The translations under genes were made by a program, and so were the position numbers. The notes under the pieces are model-generated. The model was given only the letters and a program-made list of their open reading frames with translations, searched no databases and was not told the DNA's origin. Of a stretch of DNA of 64,000 nt, positions 1 through 12,064 are shown piece after piece; position 1 is the stretch's first letter; every line of letters begins with the position of its first letter. The DNA is from Apostichopus japonicus (lineage: Eukaryota > Echinodermata > Holothuroidea > Aspidochirotida > Stichopodidae), in assembly GCF_037975245.1 (NCBI RefSeq), contig NC_092583.1, forward strand, positions 1,818,764 through 1,882,763. Reading direction: 5' to 3'.

Positions 1-567
1 GACAAATTGAATCACGCGGGAATCTTTAAGTTTTGGCTGACCTTGTCCACATCTGAGAAGAGGGAGATATGAATGTTTTCTTTACGTAAGCTTTTTGATG
101 ATCCTTTAAGAGTCTTTAAAATCCAACTGTTTACATTACGTCGTCGACTTTTATTTAATGTTAACTTGACTTTTCCTAATCTATTTTTTTCTTAAACGCG
201 GAGGACCTTGTTTCAAATCACGGGGATCTAAATTGTTGGCTGCCTATATACAGGACGGAAGTATTTCAAACGTTAAGTCGTGACTAACTGGCGTGAAGCG
301 AAGTCAATTTTTTGCTATAAGATTAGGAGAAAACCCGCTTCCACTAAGTGAGGAAATAGCAATTCAAACCAGATAACTCTGTTACAAGTACTTCATAAGT
401 GACTGAATGTATCTCTTCACAATCTCCATGGTAACGAAAATGTCTCGTACACAAATGGAGGCGCGCTGAGAAATGTAGGAATCTGGACGGTAAGTTTGCG
501 GTTGTAGAAATAACTTTCTGGTGGTAACAATGTAAGGCACACTTTGTATGGAGTGACTCCGCCGCCG
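1..567. other. Intergenic sequence, nothing recognised
   Basis: Moderately AT-rich unique-looking sequence. I see no supported gene, RNA gene or transposon end here. Confidence 0.5.
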
Positions 568-1384
568 ACTTATTATTATGATTATGATTACGATGATTAT
601 CGCTATCATATCATTTTCGTTTTCGTTTTCGTGATCGATGATAATGATGATGACGATTATCCATCCATCCATCCATCCATCCATCCATCCATCCATCCAT
701 CCATCCATCCATCCATCCATCCATCCATCCATCCATCCATCCATCCATCCATCCATCCATCCATCCATCCATCCATCCATCCATCCATCCATCCATCCAT
801 CCATCCATCCATCCATCCATCCATCCATCCATCCATCCATCCATCCATCCATCCATCCATCCATCCATCCATCCATCCATCCATCCATCCATCCATCCAT
901 CCATCCATCCATCCATCCATCCATCCATCCATCCATCCATCCATCCATCCATCCATCCATCCATCCATCCATCCATCCATCCATCCATCCATCCATCCAT
1001 CCATCCATCCATCCATCCATCCATCCATCCATCCATCCATCCATCCATCCATCCATCCATCCATCCATCCATCCATCCATCCATCCATCCATCCATCCAT
1101 CCATCCATCCATCCATCCATCCATCCATCCATCCATCCATCCATCCATCCATCCATCCATCCATCCATCCATCCATCCATCCATCCATCCATCCATCCAT
1201 CCATCCATCCATCCATCCATCCATCCATCCATCCATCCATCCATCCATCCATCCATCCATCCATCCATCCATCCATCCATCCATCCATCCATCCATCCAT
1301 CCATCCATCCATCCATCCATCCATCCATCCATCCATCCATCCATCCATCCATCCATCCATCCATCCATCCATCCATCCATCCAT

Positions 1385-1418
<34 letters not shown>

Positions 1419-1490
1419 GTCCATCCGTTCATCCGTCCGTCCATCCAGATATCTATCTATCATATATCTACCTACCTACCTACCTACCAG
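568..1490. repeat. Compound microsatellite dominated by perfect (ATCC)n
   Basis: An imperfect ATT/GAT-rich stretch (about 568-657) leads into an uninterrupted ATCC tetranucleotide tract from about 659 to 1410 (about 188 copies with no visible interruption). It then decays into GTCC/ATCC variants to about 1446 and short ATCT and CTAC tracts to about 1490. It is open in several frames only because the period (4) contains no stop. Decay is confined to the edges, as expected for a slippage-expanded tract. The assembled length may not equal the true length. Confidence 0.97.
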
Positions 1491-1674
1491 GCCTCGACAA
1501 ATACGGTCGCCAACTCGCTCACTGCCTTTTTACGTTAGACTTACTATTAACATGTGAGCCAATCAAGAAAGGCCTATTGCCTAATGTAACATATCACACT
1601 AGCATTATCAAGTGCACTGTTACAACACGGAGATTGTTCAGATGCGGGGACTTTTTGCGAAGTGTAATGATACG

Positions 1675-3605
1675 CAGTGGCGGAGATTTCTTGTCAGAAG
1701 TGGGGGGGTTGCAGGCCATTGATGAAATAAAAAGTCATAACTGCTGGCTCACTATCTAAGTGGAGCGCCACCATAAGTTGGCGCGAAGTGCACAAGAATT
1801 TTTTGGCAAATATTGCTTCCCAGATTGCAGTAAATGGCACTGCCCAGGCCTTGAAAAGCTGGATTTAACCAGGGGTGTATACAGGATTTTCTAACCCGGG
1901 GGGCGCGTATTACTATCTAAGCGGAGCGCCACCATTGGTTGGCGCGCAGCGTACAAGAAAATTTCTGGTTTTGGTACCCCCAGATCACCGGAAATGGCAC
2001 TTGAAATGGCTTGAAACTGACCAACCATATGTACACTTTTGCCTGACAACCAAGTTTTTTCCAAATACTTTTTTTCTCATCTATAACCTTTTTGAAGATT
2101 GTCACCAGTCACACATCATGTTCGACTTCATCACATATCCTGTGGATCATTGCTTTTGTAGGTGATTCTTCATCGCGGCCCACAATATCCGTCAGCCCCA
2201 CTGTTCAGAATTTGAAAATTCACAATTCTCGTGAATAAATTCACTTCAAAATATACCCATAATGTTGCACAAAATATCATCAATGGACAACCGATATAGA
2301 AAAACCTCCTTCAAACCCTAACAGACGGGTCAAAATTGCACAAGTATGATGAAGTATGATGAAGAATGTTGGTTAGGGAATTTTCGAAAATTCAGACGGC
2401 TACTAAAAAATTTCGTTGAAGGAAATAAAAATATACCAGATATTTCCAAAACCGAACACTACACACATCGACAGTTTTGACCATGGGCGCAGATCAGTCT
2501 TGGATATTGGTGGGGACGCGTGTCTGTTCTATGACACTATCTAAGCGGAGCGCGACCATGGGTTCGCGCGTAGCGTACGATTTTTGGGGGCAAATATACC
2601 TCCCAGATCGCCGGAAATAACACTTCCCAGACCTAATGATGCTCCTAAACCTCCTTAAGTTTTAGATCTCATTGCTTAGAAATTTAGTTTGGAGAAATAC
2701 ATGGGCGTCTGCAGAAAGAAAATCAGGGGACAAATAATCCAAGTAGACTTTTGTATATACGATGGGTCTGGGGTCCTCTCCCAGAAAACAAATATAGACT
2801 GCCGCAAATGCGATTTCCGTCCTATATTTAACAACTGTGGATAAAATACAATAAAATGAGAACTGCTACATGTCATTTGCACAATGCTGGATCAAACTGC
2901 GCCAAAGTTCCATACAGGGGAACTTGAAATGCAAAGACAAATTGGTGGGGACACGGTATATCATGTCCCCACTACTGAAAATGTTGGTGGGTACGCGTCC
3001 CGCTGTCCTCACCAGGATCTGCGCCCATGGTTTGGAGGCTGTTTATCGTGGAACGCCATTTTCATGCTCACTGATATGATGTGATATCTGCTGTTTGCTT
3101 TACAAATTCGAATAATTTTGTCACTGCTCCTCTTCCTCTTCCCGTTTTCTTGCCGTATTTTCTACTCCATCCTTTTCTCTCTTTCTTCTTTTTCTTTTCC
3201 TTCCTTCACCTCGTTGAAGTTGGCAAGTGTATGCAGTTCCAAAGCTATTCAACAGCAACAAAACGTTATTTTGTGTATTTCTGTTGTGGGGTGAAGTTAG
3301 CGCTATGAGCTACAAGTTCCAATGCGCAAGGTGGGGGAAAGGGGCTAGAAATAATGTGTCGGTCAATTCTAACTCGGTTTTCGGTCGTTAATTGTTGATG
3401 TAGCCTACCAGGTAAAAGGTTGAAATGACTTTAACAATTTCAAATTTAATAATTTGATTTATTATGCCATTTGGAGCACATAACATAGGCTATAACAGAA
3501 CATTACTGGCAAAAACTAGGGGGGTTGATTGTGTGGGCCAACCCCCCCTCTTCAAAAAGTGGGGGGGTTAAAACCCCCCCAACCCCCCCTGTTTCTCCGC
3601 CACTG
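1675..3605. mobile_element. Non-autonomous hAT-type DNA transposon, 1.93 kb, with 8-bp target duplication
   Basis: The ends are inverted: CAGTGGCGGAGA at 1675-1686 and TCTCCGCCACTG at 3594-3605. The flanks carry an identical 8-bp duplication, ATGATACG, at 1667-1674 and 3606-3613. Eight-base duplications and CAGxGGCG-type termini are characteristic of the hAT superfamily. No transposase frame is visible inside. Short G runs lie inside the left end and C runs inside the right end. The interior holds three copies of a GC-rich palindromic module (1751-1798, 1912-1960, 2536-2580) also found in other elements of this window. Confidence 0.85.
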
Positions 3606-3613
3606 ATGATACG

Positions 3614-4744
3614 AACTGAACTTTCAAGGGAACTCAAACATGAAATCAAAACATTGACCGAAATGACATTTCATATCTCGAAATGAACAACAGGATGTTT
3701 ATTGGATTAGTTGTTTGTCATAAAACATTTATAATTCTCGAGACCTGACCAATGAAAGCAGTAAGTCTGGCACTCAGTAATCGATCGACAATAATAATAA
3801 TTGTCAGTACCAAGCATTAATTTGTTAACGATACTAACACATACACTGATACAGTAGTCCGATGTCATGTCCAGTGAAAGTTACAAATGGTCAGCCATGT
3901 CATTGTTTATTTGTGGTCACTTTTTACAAAGCAGGTCCTAAACTATGCTTAAAATGTTTCACCGTTTATTTTTTATATGTATCATGTTTTAAACACTTTA
4001 GACGAACCACAAGTTGAATAGATCGTAAGTTGCTGTAAACAAGTAACACTATACGGCGATAGCCTTAGTTAGGCCATACTACATATGTTTATATATGACA
4101 CAAACAATTAGTGATAAAAAATGGCGAGTAAATTTAACGTTTTGGCGAGCAGAATTTTAGCCTCGGTCGCCAGTTGGCGAGTAGTTTTAAAAATATTTGT
4201 CGCGGCCTGCTACCTACCTATCTATATATCTATCTGCTGATTGTATAGGGCAGGACGGCTACCTCAGGATTCAACCCCCCCCCCCCCCGTAGGGACATGT
4301 CCTGAAAGTTTCAAAAATCGTGATTTTTTTAACCTGAAAATAGATTTACTTTAGCATTACCATGTACTCTAACATTTCGTTACCACATTAGCGGTTTTAA
4401 AGCTGTTATTTGAAACATCCGTTCCGATTTTGTAAAATGCAAAATGTTGTGATAATTACATTAAAATGATGGCTATGACCTCTCGATTGCAACTTTTTGT
4501 ATACATTCACGCACGCGTCATCATGTTCGGTTAAGTCGATGTTTTATCAAGATTTACAGGAAGTTCATATCAAGCGTTTCGGAATGAGTTCGTCGTGATT
4601 AGAGGCCAACGGGGCGGGCGCCCTTTATTCCTGAAGCACTTTCACCGATTTCCAAACTTATCGATATTTCCATTTTCAGTAGCCTCAGTAGGTCATGTGT
4701 TTTCGGCTTTTGCACTTACAATTCTTTTGTATATACTCAATATA
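3614..4744. other. Intergenic sequence between transposons
   Basis: Mostly AT-rich sequence with a short CTAC/ATCT tract near 4210-4235 and a C run near 4276-4288. No gene or transposon end was recognised. Confidence 0.5.
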
Positions 4745-6079
4745 CAGGGGCGTATCCAGGGGGGGCGCAACAGGCGCGCGCCCCCCCTATTGGCCGTCAC
4801 CAAAAAAAAAAAAGTTTAGCAAAAAAAAAAAAAAAAAATTTGATGACGACCTTTATGTGAGATGTCGGTGATCGCTCAACCCCCCCCCCCCCTCCCGTAT
4901 GCTTTATTTTTTGTTTGCCAAAAAAAGGTTCTGGCGAAGTTCGGCGGCATAATAGTTTTAGAAACATAGATGGTAATTGTGTTTGTATTATCACTATAAA
5001 CACTAAGTGACAGCCATACTAAATTGTGCATTTTGTGTCCATATTTACTGGAAATGTTGCTTATTATTAAGGTCCAAAAATGGATCACATATGGCCATGG
5101 GCGGCGATCCTGGGTGGAGGGGGATATATCCCCCCATGAAAATGGGTGGAGGGGATGTAATGCACCATATCCCCCTCCCCCCACCAAATGCCAGGGATAA
5201 GAATATTTTCATACCTACATTTATGCATCTTCGTTAATGTACGGCTCTTTTTTAGCTTCATTTCTCGCCTACCATAAACGCAGTGCGATCTTTTCAAATA
5301 AAGCGTCTTTATAAAGCAAAAGTAGTTGACTGTAGGCTTCATTGGCCCTATAACAACAAAATGTATTATTGCGCCCACGGTATTGATATAGTACATATAT
5401 GCACCCTCATAGTATTCATATAGGCCCTATAGTAGGCCTACACACGTACATGTTCCCTCGAACAGCTGTGAATCTCATGTAACCAGGGTAATGCTTAATA
5501 CACGTTTCACCTGGATGCCCTAGCAATCGGTACCTAGGAATGTAACTATGTGTAATTGTGTATTGCATGTGTATAGGCCTATAATAGCCTGCATGAGGCC
5601 ATTTTCTTCATCGAATAATATAAAAGAGCTCTCGAACATTCTAACGTTGCGCCTGAAACAAGATTGACAGGGGCAATTTTCCCAAAATAACACCCGAAAT
5701 TAAAAAAAAAGTATTTTGGATCCTGATTATGAGATATTTCGGACATGACATCCCTATTTTAAAGTTGGGTATATGCCGCTTGGAAACCTCGGGAAGTGCC
5801 GTTTCCGGCCATCTAGAGGGTTTGTTAATCCCAAAATTTTCTTGTACGCTTCGCGCCAACTCATGGTGGCGCTACGCTTAGATAGTCAACAAGGTCATAT
5901 CCCCCCCCCCCCCCCCACTCGGAAGTACGGATCGCCGCCCATGCATATGACACCATTTTGCTATTCAGCCCTTCTTCGAAAGCAAAAATTGTACACCCCT
6001 CCCCTTAGACCCATCCCCCAGGACGGCGATCATTCATGCCTGACGCCCCCCCTATTGGAAAATCCTGGATACGCCCCTG
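4745..6079. mobile_element. hAT-like element with 16-bp perfect terminal inverted repeats, interrupted by a second element
   Basis: CAGGGGCGTATCCAGG at 4745-4760 is exactly inverted at 6064-6079. The outer flanks (TCAATATA on the left, ATATAGTC on the right) do not match, so the original duplication is lost or the two ends come from different copies. A second element (5096-5943) sits inside. The interior has A runs, C/G runs and no credible transposase frame. Confidence 0.65.
5096..5943 (-). mobile_element. Nested hAT-like MITE, 848 bp
   Basis: Terminal inverted repeats CATGGGCGGCGATCC (5096-5110) and GGATCGCCGCCCATG (5929-5943) are exact. The flanks CATATGGC (5088-5095) and CATATGAC (5944-5951) match at 7 of 8 positions, consistent with an aged 8-bp target duplication. 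It lies inside the 4745-6079 element. The shared GC-rich palindromic module appears on the minus strand at about 5839-5886, followed on that strand by the same ~60-base extension seen in 6127-6630. Confidence 0.75.
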
Positions 6080-6126
6080 ATATAGTCATATGTTTACAAA
6101 TTGTTGTTTTTTACCTACTGCCACAT

Positions 6127-6630
6127 CAGGCGCGGCGGAACGGGAAAATTATTGGGGGGGGGGGGCTAATGTGTTGAGACTATCTAAGCGGAGCGCCACC
6201 ATCTGTTGGCGCGGAGCGTACAAGAAAATTTGGGGTTTTTCAAACCCCCAGATGGCCGGAAACGGCACTTCCCGAGTGTTTTATGCTGCGAATACCTAGC
6301 CCTAAAATATAGGTCTCAAGCCTGCAATTTCTCAGATTGCACGTAAAAGTCTGTAAAAACATTGTAAGTTGTATACTCGATGGTGTTTTAAGAGAGTAGC
6401 TATTACTCGTAGTGTACTCGCAAAGACGTTTTTGAGTGTAGTAAGGGGGTGTTGGAGAACTGGCTGAAATGAGGCAAGTCATTGGCCTAAGACGAAGTTG
6501 TGTTGCGCTTACCGGTACTCACACTCACTGCTTCCACTTTTCACGGGCGTGAAGACGCGGTTAGTGTGACAATGTGGTCTATAGTCAGGGAACGGGCCGA
6601 GGGTCCCCCAGCATTTACTAAATTGACAAT
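6127..6630 (+). mobile_element. 3'-truncated copy of the 16378-17480 transposon family
   Basis: The left end CAGGCGCGGCGGAACGG and about 500 bases after it match 16378-16694 plus 17098-17290 almost base for base, without the MITE that interrupts the second copy. Similarity stops near 6626 and the expected right terminus is missing, so this copy is truncated. It contains the shared palindromic module at 6179-6227. It serves as the empty-site reference for the nested insertion at 16695. Confidence 0.8.
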
Positions 6631-8981
6631 TCGTAATCATGGACGTTAGATATGAATCTAAGAGACTGATTTTCAGTCAGTTTGCGGCTTTGATAAGCCA
6701 ATGATGGCTTCTTCGCGAGTTCCTGCTTACAGGAGGATCTAATATACATGCATACATACACATATACACCCATACATGCAACATTTCACTCGGCTGAAAG
6801 AGGTCAATGAAAGTAGGGCAGGTTACAGGAAGTAAATGTCAATGTCATGTTTCCGATGGCTATAAGACATGCCTACATGTTCATCACCTGGTTATCACAT
6901 CACTACAATCCTTGAGCAAAGAGTGGCAAACACACCCGTCGCAGGCTCAAATGTCAAAAACGAAATGTCAGCATCTATCTTTTCTTTGTTTCAATTATTA
7001 CTGTTACTGACCTGCACGACTGATTAACCAAATCGTTTTTTTTTCAAATACACTTTCAATATTTCAACTAATTTGATGCAATGAGTCGTAATAATTTATT
7101 GAGAAAATGGACAAGTTATAATTGTACCAGGCCTAAATTAACAAGATTGCCGGCCTTTAGAAAGCTCTGTGTAGGAAGCGACCGTGCAGTGCAGTGACTT
7201 TTAAACAACTGCAACATTGTGACTTTTCTTACATATGAAATAATATTTTCAGAATGGCTTCATAACCAAAATGGGAGAAATATTCTGATCAGGTCAGCAG
7301 ATCAATAAAAAAGTAATGACATAGATTTCCCATCCAACTCCCCTTCCTTCCTTTCAACAACCCCCCCCCCCTCCCCCTCCCCACTCTCTCCGTGTGCTTC
7401 TCCTATGATATGTCTGGGCCGGTACATGATATGAGCCGCGTTACACTGTACCGTAGGCCAACATGTACAACGGTTATATAGGTACCATACCACAATTTTT
7501 TACATTACTGGTTACATCTGCTCGAAAGGTTAACTATAAAAAGAAAGACATAAACTGACCCACTAAATGCATGTTTTGTCATATTTCCAATCACCATCGA
7601 GTTTTTTCTAACTTTATTGGAAAAGAGCATAAAACAAAACAAATGAAAATATGTAGGATTGAAGGTGATTTAAATTCATTGGGCCTAATGTTCATAATAC
7701 TCCGAGCGAAGAATAATCAGAAGAATTGGGGGGGGGGGGGGGGTGCGCTATGACAAATTCGCTTCTCTTCTAGGTCCAAATATAATCGTTCAATGACATG
7801 GCAAATTTGCAGATGACATGGCAGGCCGAAAAAAAAAAACCAACTATCATGTGATGCCAGTTGAAAACGTCTATCTATGCTATTAGTAGTGTAAGTCAAT
7901 ATATATTATGATTAATTTTGTGCTATGACACCTATATGACAGAGTTGAACGTTCAATAATTGTGTTCATACAATGTAACTCTGTTCCATATAGTCAATAC
8001 CAATTTCGCTTGCTTTTCTTTATTTAAAAGCACTTCGTCGAATCAGATTGAGTTATTGCAAAACCGTGGAGTTATTACGTAACCAGAGTGTTATTACAGA
8101 ACAACTTCAAGCGGCCCCAAATCGAACGATAAGGCTAAAAACCAGTTATCTTTCACAAAGATCTCAGTCATTTATAAGCCAATGTTATGGTTAATGTCCC
8201 ATTTAAAACCGACTCGTCGAGGGGACACTCAACAAAATGGATTAATTCTACAGTCAACTATAGTGCTGTTTATACAAAAAGCGGAAACATTTGGTCAGAA
8301 AAGTAGTGGCTTTACAAATGGTGTTACAATGCAGTTGGTATAGCACGCCACCATTTTTAATGTGACTTCGATCCAATGCGTACTAACGGTAACATACGTC
8401 GAGGTAAAATACGACTATGGCTATTACAAAACTTGTTGTTTTTTATTGCAAAATAATTGTCTTTTCCTATTATTATGGACATTTAGCCATAAAACCTGTT
8501 CGATATACTTTTAAATTCGATTTCTCTATTACCATAACTATATTATTTCGCATCAGCATGGCAGAAGTTGTTTTAGTTTCATCATGGAGCTAATTATACC
8601 TCCATGGTTTCATCAAGCGGATAATAACAGTTCCTTTGATTTCATTGATTGTACCAGTGTATAATCGCCAAATATAATACTGATTGTACGATATACATGT
8701 TGTACCAATATGGATTGTGCAAATTTCGTAGGAAAAGTAGAGTTCTTTTTTGAGGAAATATTTCAAGTTGTTGACGATTGGTTTTAACCTTTTGCAATAT
8801 GATTAATATTCAGTTTTTATTTCTGTTTAGCTAATTGTTGAGAGTTTGATGTGGATTCAACGATGATTAATCTGGTGAGTTTGTTTTGAATCAACTATAC
8901 TACTATTACTGACATGTATATGTACAACAACATAAAATCCATTGCACTTCACTGCAGGAACACAAATTTTGAGTTTTCGTA
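6631..8981. other. Intergenic sequence, nothing recognised
   Basis: Contains a C-rich tract near 7360-7382 and a G run of about 15 near 7729-7743, otherwise AT-rich sequence. No gene, RNA or element end could be supported. Confidence 0.45.
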
Positions 8982-9383
8982 TAAAAAGTAAAGTAAAGTA
9001 AAATTTATTGATATCAATCATAAAATGAAGATATAATAAAATGGATTCCGCAGCTTAAAAATATGCAAAATATAGATACAAAAATATGATAAAAATATCA
9101 TCCAGTTATATGACAGTTCAAAAGCTTTATACTCCTCGGTAAAAAAAGAATGTCTAAAGCGTTCAGTACGCATACGAGGTAGGGTATACAACCTACGTGG
9201 AGTGGTGTAATACTTATGGAGAGGATGGTCAGGATCAGTCAAAATCCCTCTTACATAATGAAGAACAATTTCTTCAATGTTCTGATCATCTATAGAATAA
9301 TACTTTCTGAAATGTCTGTTAATCAAATTGAGTTGAGTCTTGAAACAGGAAGAGAGCCACACCGGAGCACAGTATACCTTCAA
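8982..9383 (-). mobile_element. Decayed 3' end of a non-LTR retrotransposon (reverse-transcriptase C-terminal tail)
   Basis: On the minus strand a frame from 9383 to 9018 encodes a peptide with segments such as VYCAPVWLSSC and HPLHKYYTTPRRLYTLPRM. This resembles the extreme C terminus of many invertebrate non-LTR retrotransposon ORFs (a spaced cysteine segment, then His-Pro-Leu and an Arg-rich PR-R-x-R-x-F stretch). The frame is closed upstream by a stop at 9384-9386, so only a fragment remains. After the stop codon the minus strand runs into a short TTTAC tandem tail (8986-9002), as in elements that end in microsatellite tails. The exact clade cannot be set. Confidence 0.6.
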
Positions 9384-9891
9384 TTAGAGAAAATGTTTCA
9401 AATTAATGATAAAAACATTCTTTCGTTTTCAAGGGGTCAAGGAACCAAGGTGATTCGCCGATTGGAATCGCGTGGAACTTGACCTTTAGACGAGTCGTGA
9501 CCTATTAGTGGGCAGTATTCAACTATATAGGAACACCGGAAGGGGGTTCGGACTGGTTGAATAAGATAATGTTGGATCTAGAGGTGTTCATTTGGGAGGG
9601 TTTATTTGGTCCGATACTAATCGGTGTCCTCATGGAGTGGTGTCACTGGACAGGGGAATAATTAAGGCTGTTAAGATACAAAATCGTGCTATATTTTGCG
9701 AGTTTTGAATTACATATGTGTATCGTCAAGAAAAATGTTTTTTTTTTAGGTTAGAGTCTTTATTGGTCAAATTATACCCATTCACCTGTTCTTTACCCCT
9801 TCCTGTGGAAATGGGATTTGAGTAGCCAAGAATATCACATTTTGACTACTGATGGATACAGATAACAGTAACAGTTACAAAGGCAGGTAAC

Positions 9892-10261
9892 CAAGGGCGT
9901 AGGAACCGGGGGGCTGGGGGGGGGGGGCGCCAGCCCCCCCGGTGAAAAATATGGGGGGCGGAAGTATCATTCCCCCTCCCCCCTCTTCGCAAGTCAGAAA
10001 ACCCCTTTTCTTTTCCAAATGAGAACAAAATCTCATTTGGAGCACCAAATTGCATCTAAGGCCAGTTGAAAATGCAAAATTATTTACAAAATGGAGTGGG
10101 TGTTAAAGTGTGCTAAATTGCACCAAATTGCATCTGAGGCCACCTGGAAATGCAACAAAAATCCAAAGGGGAGGGGGACACCCCTCCCCTTAGACCCCTC
10201 CCCCAGGTCGGCCGTCAGTCTTCAGCTCCCCCCCACTCAAAAGTACCTTCCTACGCCACTG
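9892..10261. mobile_element. hAT-like MITE, 370 bp
   Basis: The left end CAAGGGCGTAGGAA and right end TTCCTACGCCACTG are inverted repeats with two mismatches. The flanks CAGGTAAC (9884-9891) and GAGGTAAC (10262-10269) match at 7 of 8 positions. Long G and C runs lie just inside the ends. There is no coding capacity. Confidence 0.75.
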
Positions 10262-10269
10262 GAGGTAAC

Positions 10270-12064
10270 ATAGGACTATACGCTATGTTTAGTGGTGTAA
10301 ATGTGTAACACCATTTTGTATATTAGTCTTGCGTGGTAGCATGCATGACAGACTCCATATGACGGATTTCCATAACTTGTGACGTACGAATAGCTATGCC
10401 AAATAAAGGTTGACGTCATGCATGGTAAACTTAAGGCATTCTATTCGAGAATTGATACTATAGGTGTGATACTAGGCCTACCTATGCACAGGGACTATAA
10501 GGCGGCAGAAATAAATCTCTCCATTTTGAAACCAATATGTTTGGCGTGCGTGCGTGTGTTTGATTTTCTTTGTTTTGTGGTTAATTGTCGTTTTTTGGGA
10601 CGGTCTCGGTGGGTGGTGGTTGGTGGGGGCGGGGGGGGCGGGGAAAAGGTGGGTTGAAAGAGAGACGCTGGGATGGGAGGGGATCTTTTAGAGTGGTTTG
10701 AGCACCTTACAACCAAACCCAACACAAGCTAAATTACCATTGGCATGATCCATTGGCACATATAATACATTTAATTACCAAAACAAATTGAAGTCGCAGG
10801 TGTTTCAGAGGTCGAATAAAGATTGTCCTGGCTCATAAACCTGTTCATGATATATGGTCAAATGATGTTGTTCTCAAGTGATTTTAACATCAATTATAGC
10901 TTGTATTAATGGTCATACCATATAGGCAACCATAACTGGTTGGTTTCCATGGTAACATTTTGGAAAATACCTTGACAGCAAGATCCACAAACGTTAAGTA
11001 TATACGTTACAATGTAAGTCGGAATCAGCGGTTTACATTCCCTTCGAAATTATAAACATAGCCAAAATGCGAGTTCTTGTGGATATACAGTAGGGCAACT
11101 TAGGACAAACGTGTTCAACAGATGTGTTCAACATCCTAACGTTGATATAGCCTATTTGTGTTTTGGCGACATTTTTCAGCGATTGTGAAAGAGGGGAAGC
11201 CAGTGCTTTGTAAATTCATGTACTGTCGACTCTTTTGTGTCAATGTGGATATGAGTATGCGCACTAGCATTCGCGTCATGTTGCTCTAGACGCCAATATG
11301 ACGTTACCTGCAGTCATTGAAATCATATCACGCAGCTGCCGCAGAGTACTCAGTCAGACCTGGATTATGACACTTTCATTTCTATAAAATTTGGAAACAA
11401 TTGACAATGTCAAAACAGAAAGAAAATGGCATTTTCTTGACATATTTTGAGCTATGTTTGACCTGCATTTAACAAACAAGGAGGCTGGGCATTTTTCAAA
11501 TAATTGGGGTGTCATTTTAAAGGTTTTTAAGGAGGATTTCCTAAGCACAACACGGAATCCACCGATGACATTACAAATATATGAGACATACTCCTTTGTA
11601 ATATATATTTTTATAATTTGTATATGCTACTATTATTAAATCACACCAGAAACACATTCTTGAAGAACAGATTGACCTGACCATATGTATATTGAATTAA
11701 TTGCTATTAAATATCCATCGGTAGGCCTATCGCCCCTTAATCATGCTATAAAATCATGTTGAAATTTCAATATCGTAGGCCTACATTTTACGGCCACGCT
11801 CAAAACAGATGCATGTGGCATACTCCTATTAGAGTCTATATCCATCCGCTCGATTGTTCTCCTTCGGGAAAAGTGCCAAAAAGCAGCAGGAGAACATCTT
11901 TTTTGACCTGTTATCAATCATGATCTAGTTTTTTTTTGTGGTTTGCATGTTGAAGAACATGAATGGAAGTACATGTGGTGAGAAAATTGGGTAAATTGAG
12001 GCAATTTTAGACCCCTTTAGGACTCCCAGGAGCAGCGTACGAAAATTGTATACTACCGTAAAAA
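10270..12064. other. Intergenic sequence with a G-rich tract
   Basis: A G-rich stretch at about 10600-10650 contains several runs of three or more G and could form a quadruplex. The rest is unremarkable AT-rich sequence. Confidence 0.4.

Noticed and set aside
382-1759. Long open frames of repeated MDGW or PSIH peptides on both strands
   Set aside because: They are translations of the ATCC microsatellite, whose period contains no stop in any phase; no flanking gene structure exists.
9216-9482. 88-codon + strand frame
   Set aside because: It is antisense to the retrotransposon tail on the minus strand, which has the recognisable peptide.
10941-10960. X-box-like GTTTCCATGGTAAC in intergenic DNA
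   Set aside because: One half-site departs from the GTNRCC consensus (T at the purine position) and no gene is adjacent.
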